33,619 nucleotides of DNA from a virus. The notes beneath the pieces are model-generated. The model saw nothing but the letters and a program-made list of their open reading frames with translations. It was not told the origin of the DNA and ran no database searches. The stretch lies in the IMG/VR virus record IMGVR_UViG_3300024264_000105, positions 1 through 33,619 of that record; one strand, written 5' to 3'. How positions within the stretch are numbered: the first letter of the stretch is position 1; each line of letters begins with the position of its first letter. Of this stretch, positions 1 to 7,246 are shown in pieces. Made by a program: the position numbers and the translations under genes.

Positions 1-208
1 GATATTCTCCTTGAATTTGTTCGGCAAGTTCTTTCTTTGAAAGTATCTTACCTTCTACTTCCAAACGATACATCTTACCTTCCCACACAATATCTGCAGA
101 ATAAGTTTCCTGCTGTTGTTGTGGTTCGGAACCTCCTACATTGAGAGTTCCATTAAAATCACCATTAATAGTGATACTTTCTGAAAGAAATTGTTTAAAG
201 TTTTTCAT
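1..208 (-). CDS. Partial CDS, putative head-internal protein with capsid-targeting-like N-terminus
   Basis: Only the first 69 codons lie in the window; the gene runs off the left edge. It begins at an ATG five bases after the stop of the 624-aa gene. The N-terminus reads MKNFKQFLSES. This resembles the capsid-targeting sequence of T4 internal proteins (MKTYQEFIAE), which is cleaved by the gp21 prohead protease after an (I/L)xE site; here the site would be LSE. The next part contains a Gln run (PQQQQ) and a short strand-rich segment with WEGKMYRLEVEGK. It lies between gp16 and the expected but unseen terminase large subunit. The reading frame is clear. Function as an internal or processed capsid protein is inferred only from the N-terminal motif, which is common at the start of T4-like cyanophage proteins. 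Confidence 0.75.
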   Translation of the reverse strand, partial: MKNFKQFLSESITINGDFNGTLNVGGSEPQQQQETYSADIVWEGKMYRLEVEGKILSKKELAEQIQGEY

Positions 209-213
209 ATTCT

Positions 214-2088
214 TTACCATTTAACCTCATTTGACCAGTATGCCGCAGACATTTTTCCTATAGAAATGTTTTTAGCATGTCTTTTCTTAAATTTATTGCG
301 ACGAGATGCATATTCTTTTGACTCACCTTCCTTTTTTGGAGAACCTTTTACCCCTCTTTGACCAAAACGAATAATTTTTTCTTTACCACCTTCACATGCC
401 TTAACAACATGTGATTTTCCAGTTTGCGAATCACCAACTGCTTGTGCTTTTGGTGAATTACACTTCATCTTAGACTTATCAATTGCTTCACCAAGTTTAC
501 TTCTATTATTTTTTTCTTTTTCTGTTAATTTTGGATTTGCTTTTGCCCAATCTTTGTTTATAGGACTTAATTTTTTTCTTCTAAACTCTGGGGGGTTATC
601 AGATTTTTTTGCTAATCCAGGATTTGCTTTTGCCCAATCTTTGTTTATAGGACTTAATTTTTTTCTTGTAAACTCTGGGGGGTTATCAGATTTTTTTGCT
701 AATCCAGGATGATTTTTTCTCCACTTGTCCATTGGACTTAATTTTTTTGATTGTGTAGTTTTTGAAACTCTTTCTGTATTAGAACGGGAAGGAGATGTTG
801 TTGTTTTTTTATCGGGTGCTTTTTGACCACCCTGAGACATCAGAGCAGCGGCAACCCCTGCACCAGCAATAGCACTTTTCCATCCTTCATCAAGTTCACT
901 TCTCCAATCTGAAGCACCTTCAAATCTTACCTTTGGTTTTAGTTTCTTACCATCAGGTGAAGGAACAAACTCACCAGTCTCTGAGGACTTCATATCATCA
1001 GTATCAACATCACCATCAACATCGGCATCGACTCTTCTTACTGCTTTTGCTGCAAGTTTTTTTAGATTGCTACCGTCGATTTTGGATTCTTCCTTTTCTT
1101 CTTCAATCTGCTCACCTTCCAGTTCTGCATGTGCTTTTACACAAGATCCCTTTGCACCTGGAACAGAACCTTTCTTTCTCTTAAAACCTTTCCAACACTT
1201 TAGTTCATCAACAGTTTCGACTTCTTCTTTTTTTAATTTCTTTTTAAGTCTATCTATACCCTCTTTTGCTCTTCGGGATGCAGGTCCAGCATTCCATTGT
1301 TTTTCTTTTGGTACTTCAGGACCTTGCACTTCATCATTTTTTTTAATTTCAAAACTCGGTGACTCAGAAATCAAAGGTTCTGCTTTGATAATATCAATGA
1401 ACTCATATTCAGTTGCCTTGAAGTCGTCTCTCCAATCAGAATACTCTACAGACTCTGACTTATTTCCCCAGTTAGCAGCACCTTTTTTGCGACATTTTAC
1501 AAGTGCTCCGGATGCATATGCAGAAGGCCATACAGAATAACGAGACTTGACTTTCTTATAACAGGCATCTTTCGTTCCACTGCCTTTACCTTTCTTATCT
1601 TTTCCTTCAATAATCTCTACTTCTTCTTTTTTCATTTTCTTTTTTGGTTTATCGGTTGATACATAAGTTGGTTTTGCGCCACCAGATTTTTCTTGCTGTC
1701 CCGAATCTGCTGTCTTCTTTCTTCTTGCTGCAGATTTTCTTTCTGCTTTTGTCATACTGTCATATTTAGAACGAGATACACACTTTGGCACTCCTTCACC
1801 AGGTTCATCACTTGCACATGTTCCACCCGTAAGAACATTTACCCAACCAGGTTTTTCATCTTTTGATTTAGATCCTTTGTACCATTTGTGAAGAGATCCC
1901 TCACTCATTCCCCCTCCACCATCTCCACCATTTCCATCTCCATTACCATTTGTAGGAACATCAATACCAGTCTCTTCTGGTTCTTTTCCACCACCAGAAA
2001 ATCTAGCAGTTACTCTTAAACCCTTCGGAATAGGTTTACAAACCTCATCCGTATAACAATAATAATATCCTTGCTTACACTTTTTCAT
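214..2088 (-). CDS. 624-aa Cys-module, Lys-rich phage protein of unknown function
   Basis: No function recognised. It is a mosaic of short modules. Residues 4-17 hold a CxxGYYYCYxDxxC motif, then a Gly/Asn linker (about 46-60). A W-Y-K-G / KPGWVNVLTGGTC / PKCVS block spans about 69-105. A KDACYKKVKSRY / WPSAYASGALVKC block spans about 173-208. A CWKGFKRKKGSVPGAKGSC block lies at about 298-316. DADVDGDVDTDD at 354-365 fits an EF-hand or dockerin-like calcium loop. SDWR occurs at about 217 and 393. Three 29-residue KKLSP repeats lie at about 448-525, and a basic C-terminus ends KMSAAYWSNEVKW. Similar blocks occur in marine phages and, as I recall, in large eukaryotic viruses. The gene starts 14 bases after the gp16 stop with no clear Shine-Dalgarno site. 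It separates gp16 from the gene 17 position. A structural or nucleic-acid-associated role is possible but unproven. Confidence 0.85.
   Translation of the reverse strand: MKKCKQGYYYCYTDEVCKPIPKGLRVTARFSGGGKEPEETGIDVPTNGNGDGNGGDGGGGMSEGSLHKWYKGSKSKDEKPGWVNVLTGGTCASDEPGEGVPKCVSRSKYDSMTKAERKSAARRKKTADSGQQEKSGGAKPTYVSTDKPKKKMKKEEVEIIEGKDKKGKGSGTKDACYKKVKSRYSVWPSAYASGALVKCRKKGAANWGNKSESVEYSDWRDDFKATEYEFIDIIKAEPLISESPSFEIKKNDEVQGPEVPKEKQWNAGPASRRAKEGIDRLKKKLKKEEVETVDELKCWKGFKRKKGSVPGAKGSCVKAHAELEGEQIEEEKEESKIDGSNLKKLAAKAVRRVDADVDGDVDTDDMKSSETGEFVPSPDGKKLKPKVRFEGASDWRSELDEGWKSAIAGAGVAAALMSQGGQKAPDKKTTTSPSRSNTERVSKTTQSKKLSPMDKWRKNHPGLAKKSDNPPEFTRKKLSPINKDWAKANPGLAKKSDNPPEFRRKKLSPINKDWAKANPKLTEKEKNNRSKLGEAIDKSKMKCNSPKAQAVGDSQTGKSHVVKACEGGKEKIIRFGQRGVKGSPKKEGESKEYASRRNKFKKRHAKNISIGKMSAAYWSNEVKW
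534..765 (-). repeat. 87-bp tandem direct repeats (2 full copies plus a diverged third)
   Basis: Two adjacent 87-bp units begin at 534 and 621 and look nearly identical by eye. A third, diverged and partial unit begins at 708. The period is exactly 29 codons, so the reading frame of the 624-aa protein is kept. The encoded unit contains KKLSPINKDWAKANPGLAKK followed by SDNPPEF. The high DNA identity suggests recent duplication. Confidence 0.9.
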
Positions 2089-2102
2089 CGTTGAAAAGTA
2101 GT

Positions 2103-2519
2103 CTATTCTTTATTATTTAGAAAACCTTGCTTTAACATTTTTTGAAGTTCTGATGTCGATCCAACAAACACTGCATTATTGGTAACATTGTTTGTAGTCT
2201 TCTTAGTCTCGTCTTCTACATCTTTAAGTTTCTTTTGTAAATCAATTAACTTATCAGTAGTATCTGCAACACTCTTAATCAACTGCCCTGCGACCTCGTA
2301 TGCCCTTGGACTGCCTCCTTCCCCTGCTACCTCCATAATGCCATTGATTGCCTCCTGACCCTTCTCTATGAGGGAGTAGAGGTTCGCACGACTATAGATA
2401 TAATCTTTCTCTATATCATCATCTTTCGATTTTATAATCTCTGGTTTTTTGATTGGTTTTGACTCGACAATATCACTCTCAATATTCAGAGCCTCATCTA
2501 TGGAATCATAATTATTCAT
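2103..2519 (-). CDS. 16: Terminase small subunit, gp16-like
   Basis: About 138 aa (T4 gp16 is 164 aa). In T4-like phages this subunit recognises concatemeric DNA and regulates the gp17 packaging motor. The N-terminus MNNYDSIDEALNIE is the form typical of T4-like cyanophage gp16. A helical core follows (about 45-105, with YSRANLYSLIEKGQEAINGI and a Lys-rich heptad-like helix), then a short C-terminal tail ending LKQGFLNNKE. The position directly after gp15 matches T4 order. I chose the ATG at 2519. An in-frame TTG at 2528 sits 7 nt after AGGA and overlaps the gp15 stop, so a nine-base-longer form (MIVMNN) is possible. Confidence 0.85.
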   Translation of the reverse strand: MNNYDSIDEALNIESDIVESKPIKKPEIIKSKDDDIEKDYIYSRANLYSLIEKGQEAINGIMEVAGEGGSPRAYEVAGQLIKSVADTTDKLIDLQKKLKDVEDETKKTTNNVTNNAVFVGSTSELQKMLKQGFLNNKE

Positions 2520-2524
2520 AACAA

Positions 2525-3325
2525 TCAAATATCCTCTTGTCTAGTAGGACTATAATCTTTAGAGTCTCCTAAAATTTCCCAACTCTCTGTAAATCCAAAA
2601 TCATCTCCAGGTTCTGCATCAATTGGGTCAGGAACAGCAGTATATCTCATTTCACGTGTTGCTGTCTTTATATTAGTATCGGCATAAACATCTGCCTGAA
2701 CCTTACGAATAAGTCCCTCGGATGTATCTGCAATAGAACCGAATAGATAAGTTTTAGCAGTAAATCTTAAAGTATAAATTAATGCCCTTCTTGCCTCAAA
2801 TGAACCTTCATAATCATCTTGAAAATCAATACTATCAAGAATAATTGGAATATCTCTTTTCTCCCCAATAGAACTGATTAAATCGACAGATAAATTAAGT
2901 GATGGTTGAAAAAATGGAAGTATTTGCTCAATAATTTGAAGGGCATCATCATTTAACTTACTAAAAATATTAAGTTCAAATCCAATATTATACGGAACAG
3001 GCATATAAACTTTTTTTATATTACCTCCTTTATCACAAGTTTTAAATGTTTGAGTAATCCCGGTTTTTCTTTGGGGATCATATTGAATTGTAGTCATTTC
3101 AAATGACATTCTCGGAAGAGTTATTGCAATAGATTTTGTTAACTGATTTTGTTGTTCAATTTTAGCAAGAAACTTTTGCATTGGACCATAAGAAAGTCCA
3201 ACTTTTGTTTCATCAAAAATACTTCCGTCACTTTTTTCATGTCTAATAAAGATATTATTAAATAATGTTCCAAAACTAATAATAGTTTTTCTTATAATTT
3301 CGTGATAAAAATATGTTCCTAGCAT
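2525..3325 (-). CDS. 15: Tail sheath stabiliser and tail completion protein gp15
   Basis: 266 aa against 272 in T4. gp15 forms the ring that caps the finished tail tube and sheath and joins the tail to the neck. The match to T4 gp15 is clear over its length: an N-terminal LGTYFYHEIIRKT start, a TLPRMSFEM segment near residue 70, the QIIEQILPFFQPSLN motif near 130 (T4: QIVEQILPYFQPHFN), and SEGLIRKVQADVYADT near 205 (T4: AEGLIRTTYTDFHANT). Its ATG overlaps the gp14 stop by one base (TAATG), which implies translational coupling. Position between 14 and 16 is as in T4. Confidence 0.95.
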   Translation of the reverse strand: MLGTYFYHEIIRKTIISFGTLFNNIFIRHEKSDGSIFDETKVGLSYGPMQKFLAKIEQQNQLTKSIAITLPRMSFEMTTIQYDPQRKTGITQTFKTCDKGGNIKKVYMPVPYNIGFELNIFSKLNDDALQIIEQILPFFQPSLNLSVDLISSIGEKRDIPIILDSIDFQDDYEGSFEARRALIYTLRFTAKTYLFGSIADTSEGLIRKVQADVYADTNIKTATREMRYTAVPDPIDAEPGDDFGFTESWEILGDSKDYSPTRQEDI

Positions 3326-4761
3326 TAATAAGTACCAAATGGATTTGACTCTGAGAAATCTAAAATATTATCTGCTTCAAATTCTATTTCTTCGTTACTG
3401 TCATATGGATTGTCATAACTTTCTAAATCATGTTCCCTGACAACGTATGTAGACGATGAGATTGATCCAACAATAATTTCACCCGCACTGAATTTCCCTG
3501 TATTTAGTGAAACTTTTAAATTAATCTGTGGATTTAATGTATTAGTATCAATGTCTATTCTGAAATCTCTAACTACAGCCGTCACACCAGATGTCTGACC
3601 AACAACTTCTTCATTGTATATAAATGTTCCAATGCCAATGGTAGAAAATCCAGTAAAAGATACTTCCGGTGCTTGTGTGTATCCAATTCCTGGATTTAGT
3701 ATTCTTAAAGAATCAATTTCCGCATTAGAATTAATTCTAGCAATTGCTGTTGCAGTAATACCTATACCAGGACTACTAATAATAACCTCAGGTGTAGTTG
3801 CATATCCAGATCCTGAATTAGAAATACTGAGAGAACTGATACTAAATTGGGTTCCTCCAATTGAGCATGTAGCAGCTGCTCCAATTCCACCACCTCCAAT
3901 TATTGTAATTGTTGGAGGTTCTATATATCCAGATCCGCCATTAATTAATTCCAATCTGAGAATTGAACGAACATTTAATACAGAAGTTGTTATTGCAACT
4001 GCTTCAGCAGCAAAACCTCCTGCTAATACATTTGGAGGAGGTGAAAATATTACAGTTGGTGTGGAAGTATATCCACTACCATCATTATTCAAAAATATTT
4101 CACTAACTGAATCACTAGAAATTCCTGCTGTTGCAGTGGCAGTAACAGCAATTCCAGCAAGAACAATAGATGTAATATATCCTTCGTCTTCTACAGTATT
4201 GTCAACTTCTTCAATGGCAGTATCAATAAGTTCATTTTCATACTCATAGAGTTCGCAACTCAATTCGTAAGTATAACTTGAACCTAATTGATAAAAAGGT
4301 TTTTCTGATTCTACTCTCTTAATTTCAAATAATCTTTCTCCGAGAGGAAAATAAACTAAATCTCCTTCTTTTGGTCTTGTGATTAAATCTGCAAAATCAT
4401 AGTCCGTAATTATACCGTCCCGAATACCTGCACTAATACCTTCTAGAAATGGAGCAATAAATTCTTCATATCTTTCTCTTGATATGGTTAAACTTATTTC
4501 ATTTTTCAATCTTAATCCAAATTTAGTCATGATATCACTATCAGGAGCATATCCATCATAATTATTCAGATATGCTTCTATCAGAAAACTATCATCAAAT
4601 TTGGAGGATTGTATTTCACGAATTATATTATCAGTTTTAAAAATTTTTCTTGGTAAGTAATAAACTTCTATACCATAAATTTTTAATTGCTCATTGATTA
4701 TATCTTGAACAAGAAATTGTTCGTTTGTAGATCCTTGAAGAAAAAACGGATTTAATGCCAT
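3325..4761 (-). CDS. 14: Neck protein gp14 with internal GSGY repeat insertion
   Basis: 478 aa against 256 in T4. gp13 and gp14 form the neck that closes the filled head and receives the tail. Residues 1 to about 185 are gp14-like: ALNPFFLQGSTNEQFLVQD, VYYLPRK, and the GDLVYFPLGERLFEIKRVE stretch. The extreme C-terminus (ILDFSESNPFGTY) also looks native. Between them, about residues 190-450 are Gly/Ser/Thr/Val-rich with at least four GSGY-type units (SGYTSTPTVIF, SGYIEPPTITI, SGYATTPEVII, IGYTQAPEVSF) spaced about 40-50 residues apart. This explains the extra length. The ATG lies five bases after the gp13 stop. The insert probably folds as beta repeats displayed on the neck; that is inference. 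Confidence 0.92.
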   Translation of the reverse strand: MALNPFFLQGSTNEQFLVQDIINEQLKIYGIEVYYLPRKIFKTDNIIREIQSSKFDDSFLIEAYLNNYDGYAPDSDIMTKFGLRLKNEISLTISRERYEEFIAPFLEGISAGIRDGIITDYDFADLITRPKEGDLVYFPLGERLFEIKRVESEKPFYQLGSSYTYELSCELYEYENELIDTAIEEVDNTVEDEGYITSIVLAGIAVTATATAGISSDSVSEIFLNNDGSGYTSTPTVIFSPPPNVLAGGFAAEAVAITTSVLNVRSILRLELINGGSGYIEPPTITIIGGGGIGAAATCSIGGTQFSISSLSISNSGSGYATTPEVIISSPGIGITATAIARINSNAEIDSLRILNPGIGYTQAPEVSFTGFSTIGIGTFIYNEEVVGQTSGVTAVVRDFRIDIDTNTLNPQINLKVSLNTGKFSAGEIIVGSISSSTYVVREHDLESYDNPYDSNEEIEFEADNILDFSESNPFGTY

Positions 4762-4766
4762 AATAA

Positions 4767-5609
4767 TTATCCAATAAAATCTAGAGGTGGCAGTTCATAT
4801 TCGGTGGACATTCTCTGTTTGATATCTTCTAAATCTCTTTGTCCATCTTCTAATATTGCACGACCATTTAATTCAATTCCACCAGGAAGTTTTACACCTT
4901 GAAACTTGATTAAATTTTGTCCCCACTGTTTTTTTATTAATGCAGTAAGATACTTTTTAACAAAACTATCATTATAAACTTGAGAAAAACTTTCTGGGTC
5001 AAGTGCTCGATAACATTCAAGAACAAGATATGTATCCTTAGATTGTGCTCCCCAATCAATATCTAGATATAATCTATCCTGCCTTTTATTAAATCTTACC
5101 TGTTTTTCTGTCGTCAGTAAAAAATCAATATCTTCCAAATAAGATTTAGTCATTGCATATGTCAACAAATCAACTGAATTGAAATAATAAAGATCATTTA
5201 AAAATAATTGATATTTAATACTAAACATTCCTCCAGAGATTGTGCTAGTATCAAATTTAAATATTTTTTCTACCCCTATAACGGAGTTTGGAACTTGAAT
5301 ATAATTTGAAGTTTCGTAAAAATTAAACGTTGTTGTTCCGAAACCAACAATATTTGAAGTTCCCGTTGTTGTTACAATACCTATTCCATTTGTTCCTTTT
5401 GCTCTTCCTCTATCAATATCATCTTGAGTAATTTTATACTTAAGATACATTTTCTCAACACCATCATAATGCCTCTCATTAAAATATTGAATAGTATCGT
5501 CCACTAAATCATCAACTTGCTCATCAGCAACATTTATTTCAAGTACTGGTGCTCCAAGTTGTCTTAAGCAATAATCGACAAGTTCTTGTCTAGTATTAGG
5601 TTTTGCCAT
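4767..5609 (-). CDS. 13: Neck protein gp13
   Basis: 280 aa (T4 gp13 is 309 aa). Together with gp14 it completes the head after packaging. The N-terminus TRQELVDYCLRQLGAPVLEI followed by NVADEQVDDLVDDTIQYFNERHYDGV is the typical start of gp13 in T4-like cyanophages. The C-terminal half contains the VLECYRALDPESFSQVYNDS and KKYLTALIKKQWGQNLIKFQ segments. A good Shine-Dalgarno (GGAGGA about 7 nt upstream) precedes the ATG, which overlaps the stop of the upstream 347-aa gene by one base. Position directly before gp14 supports the call. Confidence 0.93.
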   Translation of the reverse strand: MAKPNTRQELVDYCLRQLGAPVLEINVADEQVDDLVDDTIQYFNERHYDGVEKMYLKYKITQDDIDRGRAKGTNGIGIVTTTGTSNIVGFGTTTFNFYETSNYIQVPNSVIGVEKIFKFDTSTISGGMFSIKYQLFLNDLYYFNSVDLLTYAMTKSYLEDIDFLLTTEKQVRFNKRQDRLYLDIDWGAQSKDTYLVLECYRALDPESFSQVYNDSFVKKYLTALIKKQWGQNLIKFQGVKLPGGIELNGRAILEDGQRDLEDIKQRMSTEYELPPLDFIG

Positions 5610-6652
5610 TAGAATATTCCTCCATCAATTACTGAAGTCCATGTTGGAATTCCCACTGCAGTTGTAGTTAGAACAAAAAATGTTTCTGTAACTGCATTTT
5701 CTGTACTGGCAGCACCAATCAGTTTTCCAGTATCATCGAAATAAGCAATTCCATTTGGTCCATCATAATCATCAGCATCATAATATAAACCTTCAGTAAC
5801 ACTTGCAAATCCAGTAATTATTACATTACCTTCAATATCGATATTGCCATTAAAATCTAAACTCCCATCAAAAGTAGATATTCCAGCAACATATAAGTTA
5901 GTTGTAGTTACTAGACCAGAAAACTTTCCATCTCTCCATCTTTGTGTTGTGATACCAATATCATAAGTATTGTCAACATCTGGAACTAAGTTGGATACAA
6001 ATTCTCCTATAACATCAATATCATCACCAGTGGAATCGCCAATTCCAATTGTGCCTCCTCTGAATATGACATCACCCACAAATTCGGAATTGCCTTGAAC
6101 ATAAAAACCATTTCCAACTGTTAGGTTTTTATTAATTCCAACTCCACCATCGATCTGAAGAGAACCAGTATCTGGATTTCCTAAAATATTATCTACTCCA
6201 CTTGTGAGAGTTGTTATACCACCAACTCTCAAATTATCTTCAATTGTTACTGAATCTTGTACATTTAAGTTATAAAGAATATCAACAAAAGCATTTATAT
6301 CAACATTAGATGAAAATGTTGATAATCCAGCAACTGATATATCTCCACCAATATTAACTGCTTTACCAATTCCAATTCCTCCATCAATAACTAAAGCGCC
6401 GTTAGTTGGAGCAGTAGAATTAGTAGAATTTGAAAAAGTAACAATACCAGTAATATTAAGGGATGACGAATCAATCGTATCCGTCATATAGAATGTTTCT
6501 GTGGCAAGATCCCATACAAGGATCATACCGTCTCTAGTTTTTAGAGTACTATCTACATCACTTAAATTAATAAGTTTTGTTGGTGGAGCAGAGGAGTTGG
6601 ATAAAACACGTATTACATTCTGCGAACCAATTCTATCGTTAATACTAGGCAT
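5609..6652 (-). CDS. Fibre-like structural protein in the fibritin/short-fibre slot
   Basis: 347 aa, not a clear homologue of a T4 protein. The N-terminal 50 residues (INDRIGSQNVIRVLSN, VWDLATETFYMTD) form a small domain. The middle consists of repeated beta segments, including two related blocks: TNGALVIDGGIGIGKAVNIG near 80 and TGSLQIDGGVGINKNLTVGN near 165. A DNTYDIGITTQRWRDGKFSG motif near 230 is the kind seen close to the C-terminal part of phage tail fibres. The C-terminus ends WTSVIDGGIF. It sits directly before gp13, where T4 has short-fibre/whisker genes (12, wac). A trimeric fibre role is therefore likely but not shown. The ATG overlaps the previous stop (TAATG) and has a GGGGGAG Shine-Dalgarno. 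Confidence 0.8.
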   Translation of the reverse strand: MPSINDRIGSQNVIRVLSNSSAPPTKLINLSDVDSTLKTRDGMILVWDLATETFYMTDTIDSSSLNITGIVTFSNSTNSTAPTNGALVIDGGIGIGKAVNIGGDISVAGLSTFSSNVDINAFVDILYNLNVQDSVTIEDNLRVGGITTLTSGVDNILGNPDTGSLQIDGGVGINKNLTVGNGFYVQGNSEFVGDVIFRGGTIGIGDSTGDDIDVIGEFVSNLVPDVDNTYDIGITTQRWRDGKFSGLVTTTNLYVAGISTFDGSLDFNGNIDIEGNVIITGFASVTEGLYYDADDYDGPNGIAYFDDTGKLIGAASTENAVTETFFVLTTTAVGIPTWTSVIDGGIF

Positions 6653-6987
6653 TACCTGGTGACTCCCCCTCTTATTAGTGCTGCACCTTCTACAGCTTTA
6701 TATTCTGCGCCGGAACTTATGAGTTTTACATCAAAAACATATCTTCCAGGTTTTAGATTAACACTTTGAGCAGCAGTCAATGATATTGACACAATACCTT
6801 CTTCCGAATTCGATATCGTTGATGCAAATGAAACCGAAGTAGATGCTCCAGTATGCTTTCTCAATTGCGATTCTGCAGAAACATTATCCAATAACAATGG
6901 AGAATTAGTTCTAGTATCTTCTAATTGAAAAGAAGCATTAAAATCATATCCTTGTTCAATCACAATATTTGATACATAAACCGCCAT
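6652..6987 (-). CDS. 111-aa conserved small protein, possible Ig-like/beta-sandwich virion protein
   Basis: No family assigned with certainty. The sequence alternates strand-like segments (VYVSNIVIEQGYDFNASFQL, GIVSISLTAAQSVNLKPGRY, VFDVKLISSGAEYKAVEGAA). It has no Cys and no membrane segment, and ends in RGGVTR. The layout fits a small beta-sandwich such as those of baseplate-attached proteins. It is the first gene after a late promoter at 7017-7024 and is coupled to the fibre-like gene by a one-base overlap. It is therefore probably a late structural or accessory fibre component. No strong Shine-Dalgarno precedes the ATG. Confidence 0.75.
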   Translation of the reverse strand: MAVYVSNIVIEQGYDFNASFQLEDTRTNSPLLLDNVSAESQLRKHTGASTSVSFASTISNSEEGIVSISLTAAQSVNLKPGRYVFDVKLISSGAEYKAVEGAALIRGGVTR

Positions 6988-7016
6988 TATTGTATGATGC
7001 TAATATATCTCTTAAA

Positions 7017-7024
7017 TATTTATA
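7017..7024 (-). promoter_or_regulatory. T4-type late promoter (TATAAATA)
   Basis: A perfect TATAAATA box on the minus strand lies 30 nt before the ATG of the 111-aa gene, inside the 55-bp gap after the 67-aa gene. T4 and its relatives use this octamer for gp55/gp33/gp45-dependent late transcription. It would drive the 111-aa, fibre, 13, 14, 15 and 16 cluster. Confidence 0.75.
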
Positions 7025-7042
7025 TGAATTATTGGTGGCAGT

Positions 7043-7246
7043 TTATTTGCTTAAAAAATCTTTGAGTAAATTTTTTATTTCCTGAATATCATTTTTCATG
7101 TCATCAATTTCTTTTTTTTGTGCTTCTTTAGAATTAATTCTGTTAATTCTTTGATTATAACTGATAGTATCGCAATTTACGATAGAACCAGTTTCCTCAT
7201 CTCTATAAAGATGAGGATGGTCTTTAACTTTTACTAATTTTTTCAT
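7043..7246 (-). CDS. 67-aa protein with C-terminal coiled coil
   Basis: No known function. Residues 1-25 carry a compact motif, VKVKDHPHLYRDEETGSIVN, a type seen in small proteins of T4-like marine phages. Residues from about 40 to 66 form a charged heptad pattern (KKEIDDMKNDIQEIKNLLKD) predicting a short coiled coil. The ATG overlaps the stop of the 2441-aa gene in an ATGA arrangement, so translation is probably coupled. The link suggests a small partner, chaperone or oligomerisation factor for the large tail protein; this is inference from coupling alone. Confidence 0.8.
   Translation of the reverse strand: MKKLVKVKDHPHLYRDEETGSIVNCDTISYNQRINRINSKEAQKKEIDDMKNDIQEIKNLLKDFLSK

Noticed and set aside
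933-1540. Two plus-strand frames opposite the 624-aa gene
   Set aside because: Ser/Phe- and His/Gln-rich shadows caused by Lys/Glu-rich coding on the other strand; no start signal or conserved motif.
3614-4249. Plus-strand open frame of 211 codons opposite gp14
   Set aside because: It lies antisense to the GSGY repeats; its repeated YPDP/YPIP words are the reverse reading of GSGY codons. No start signals and the minus frame is a clear gp14.
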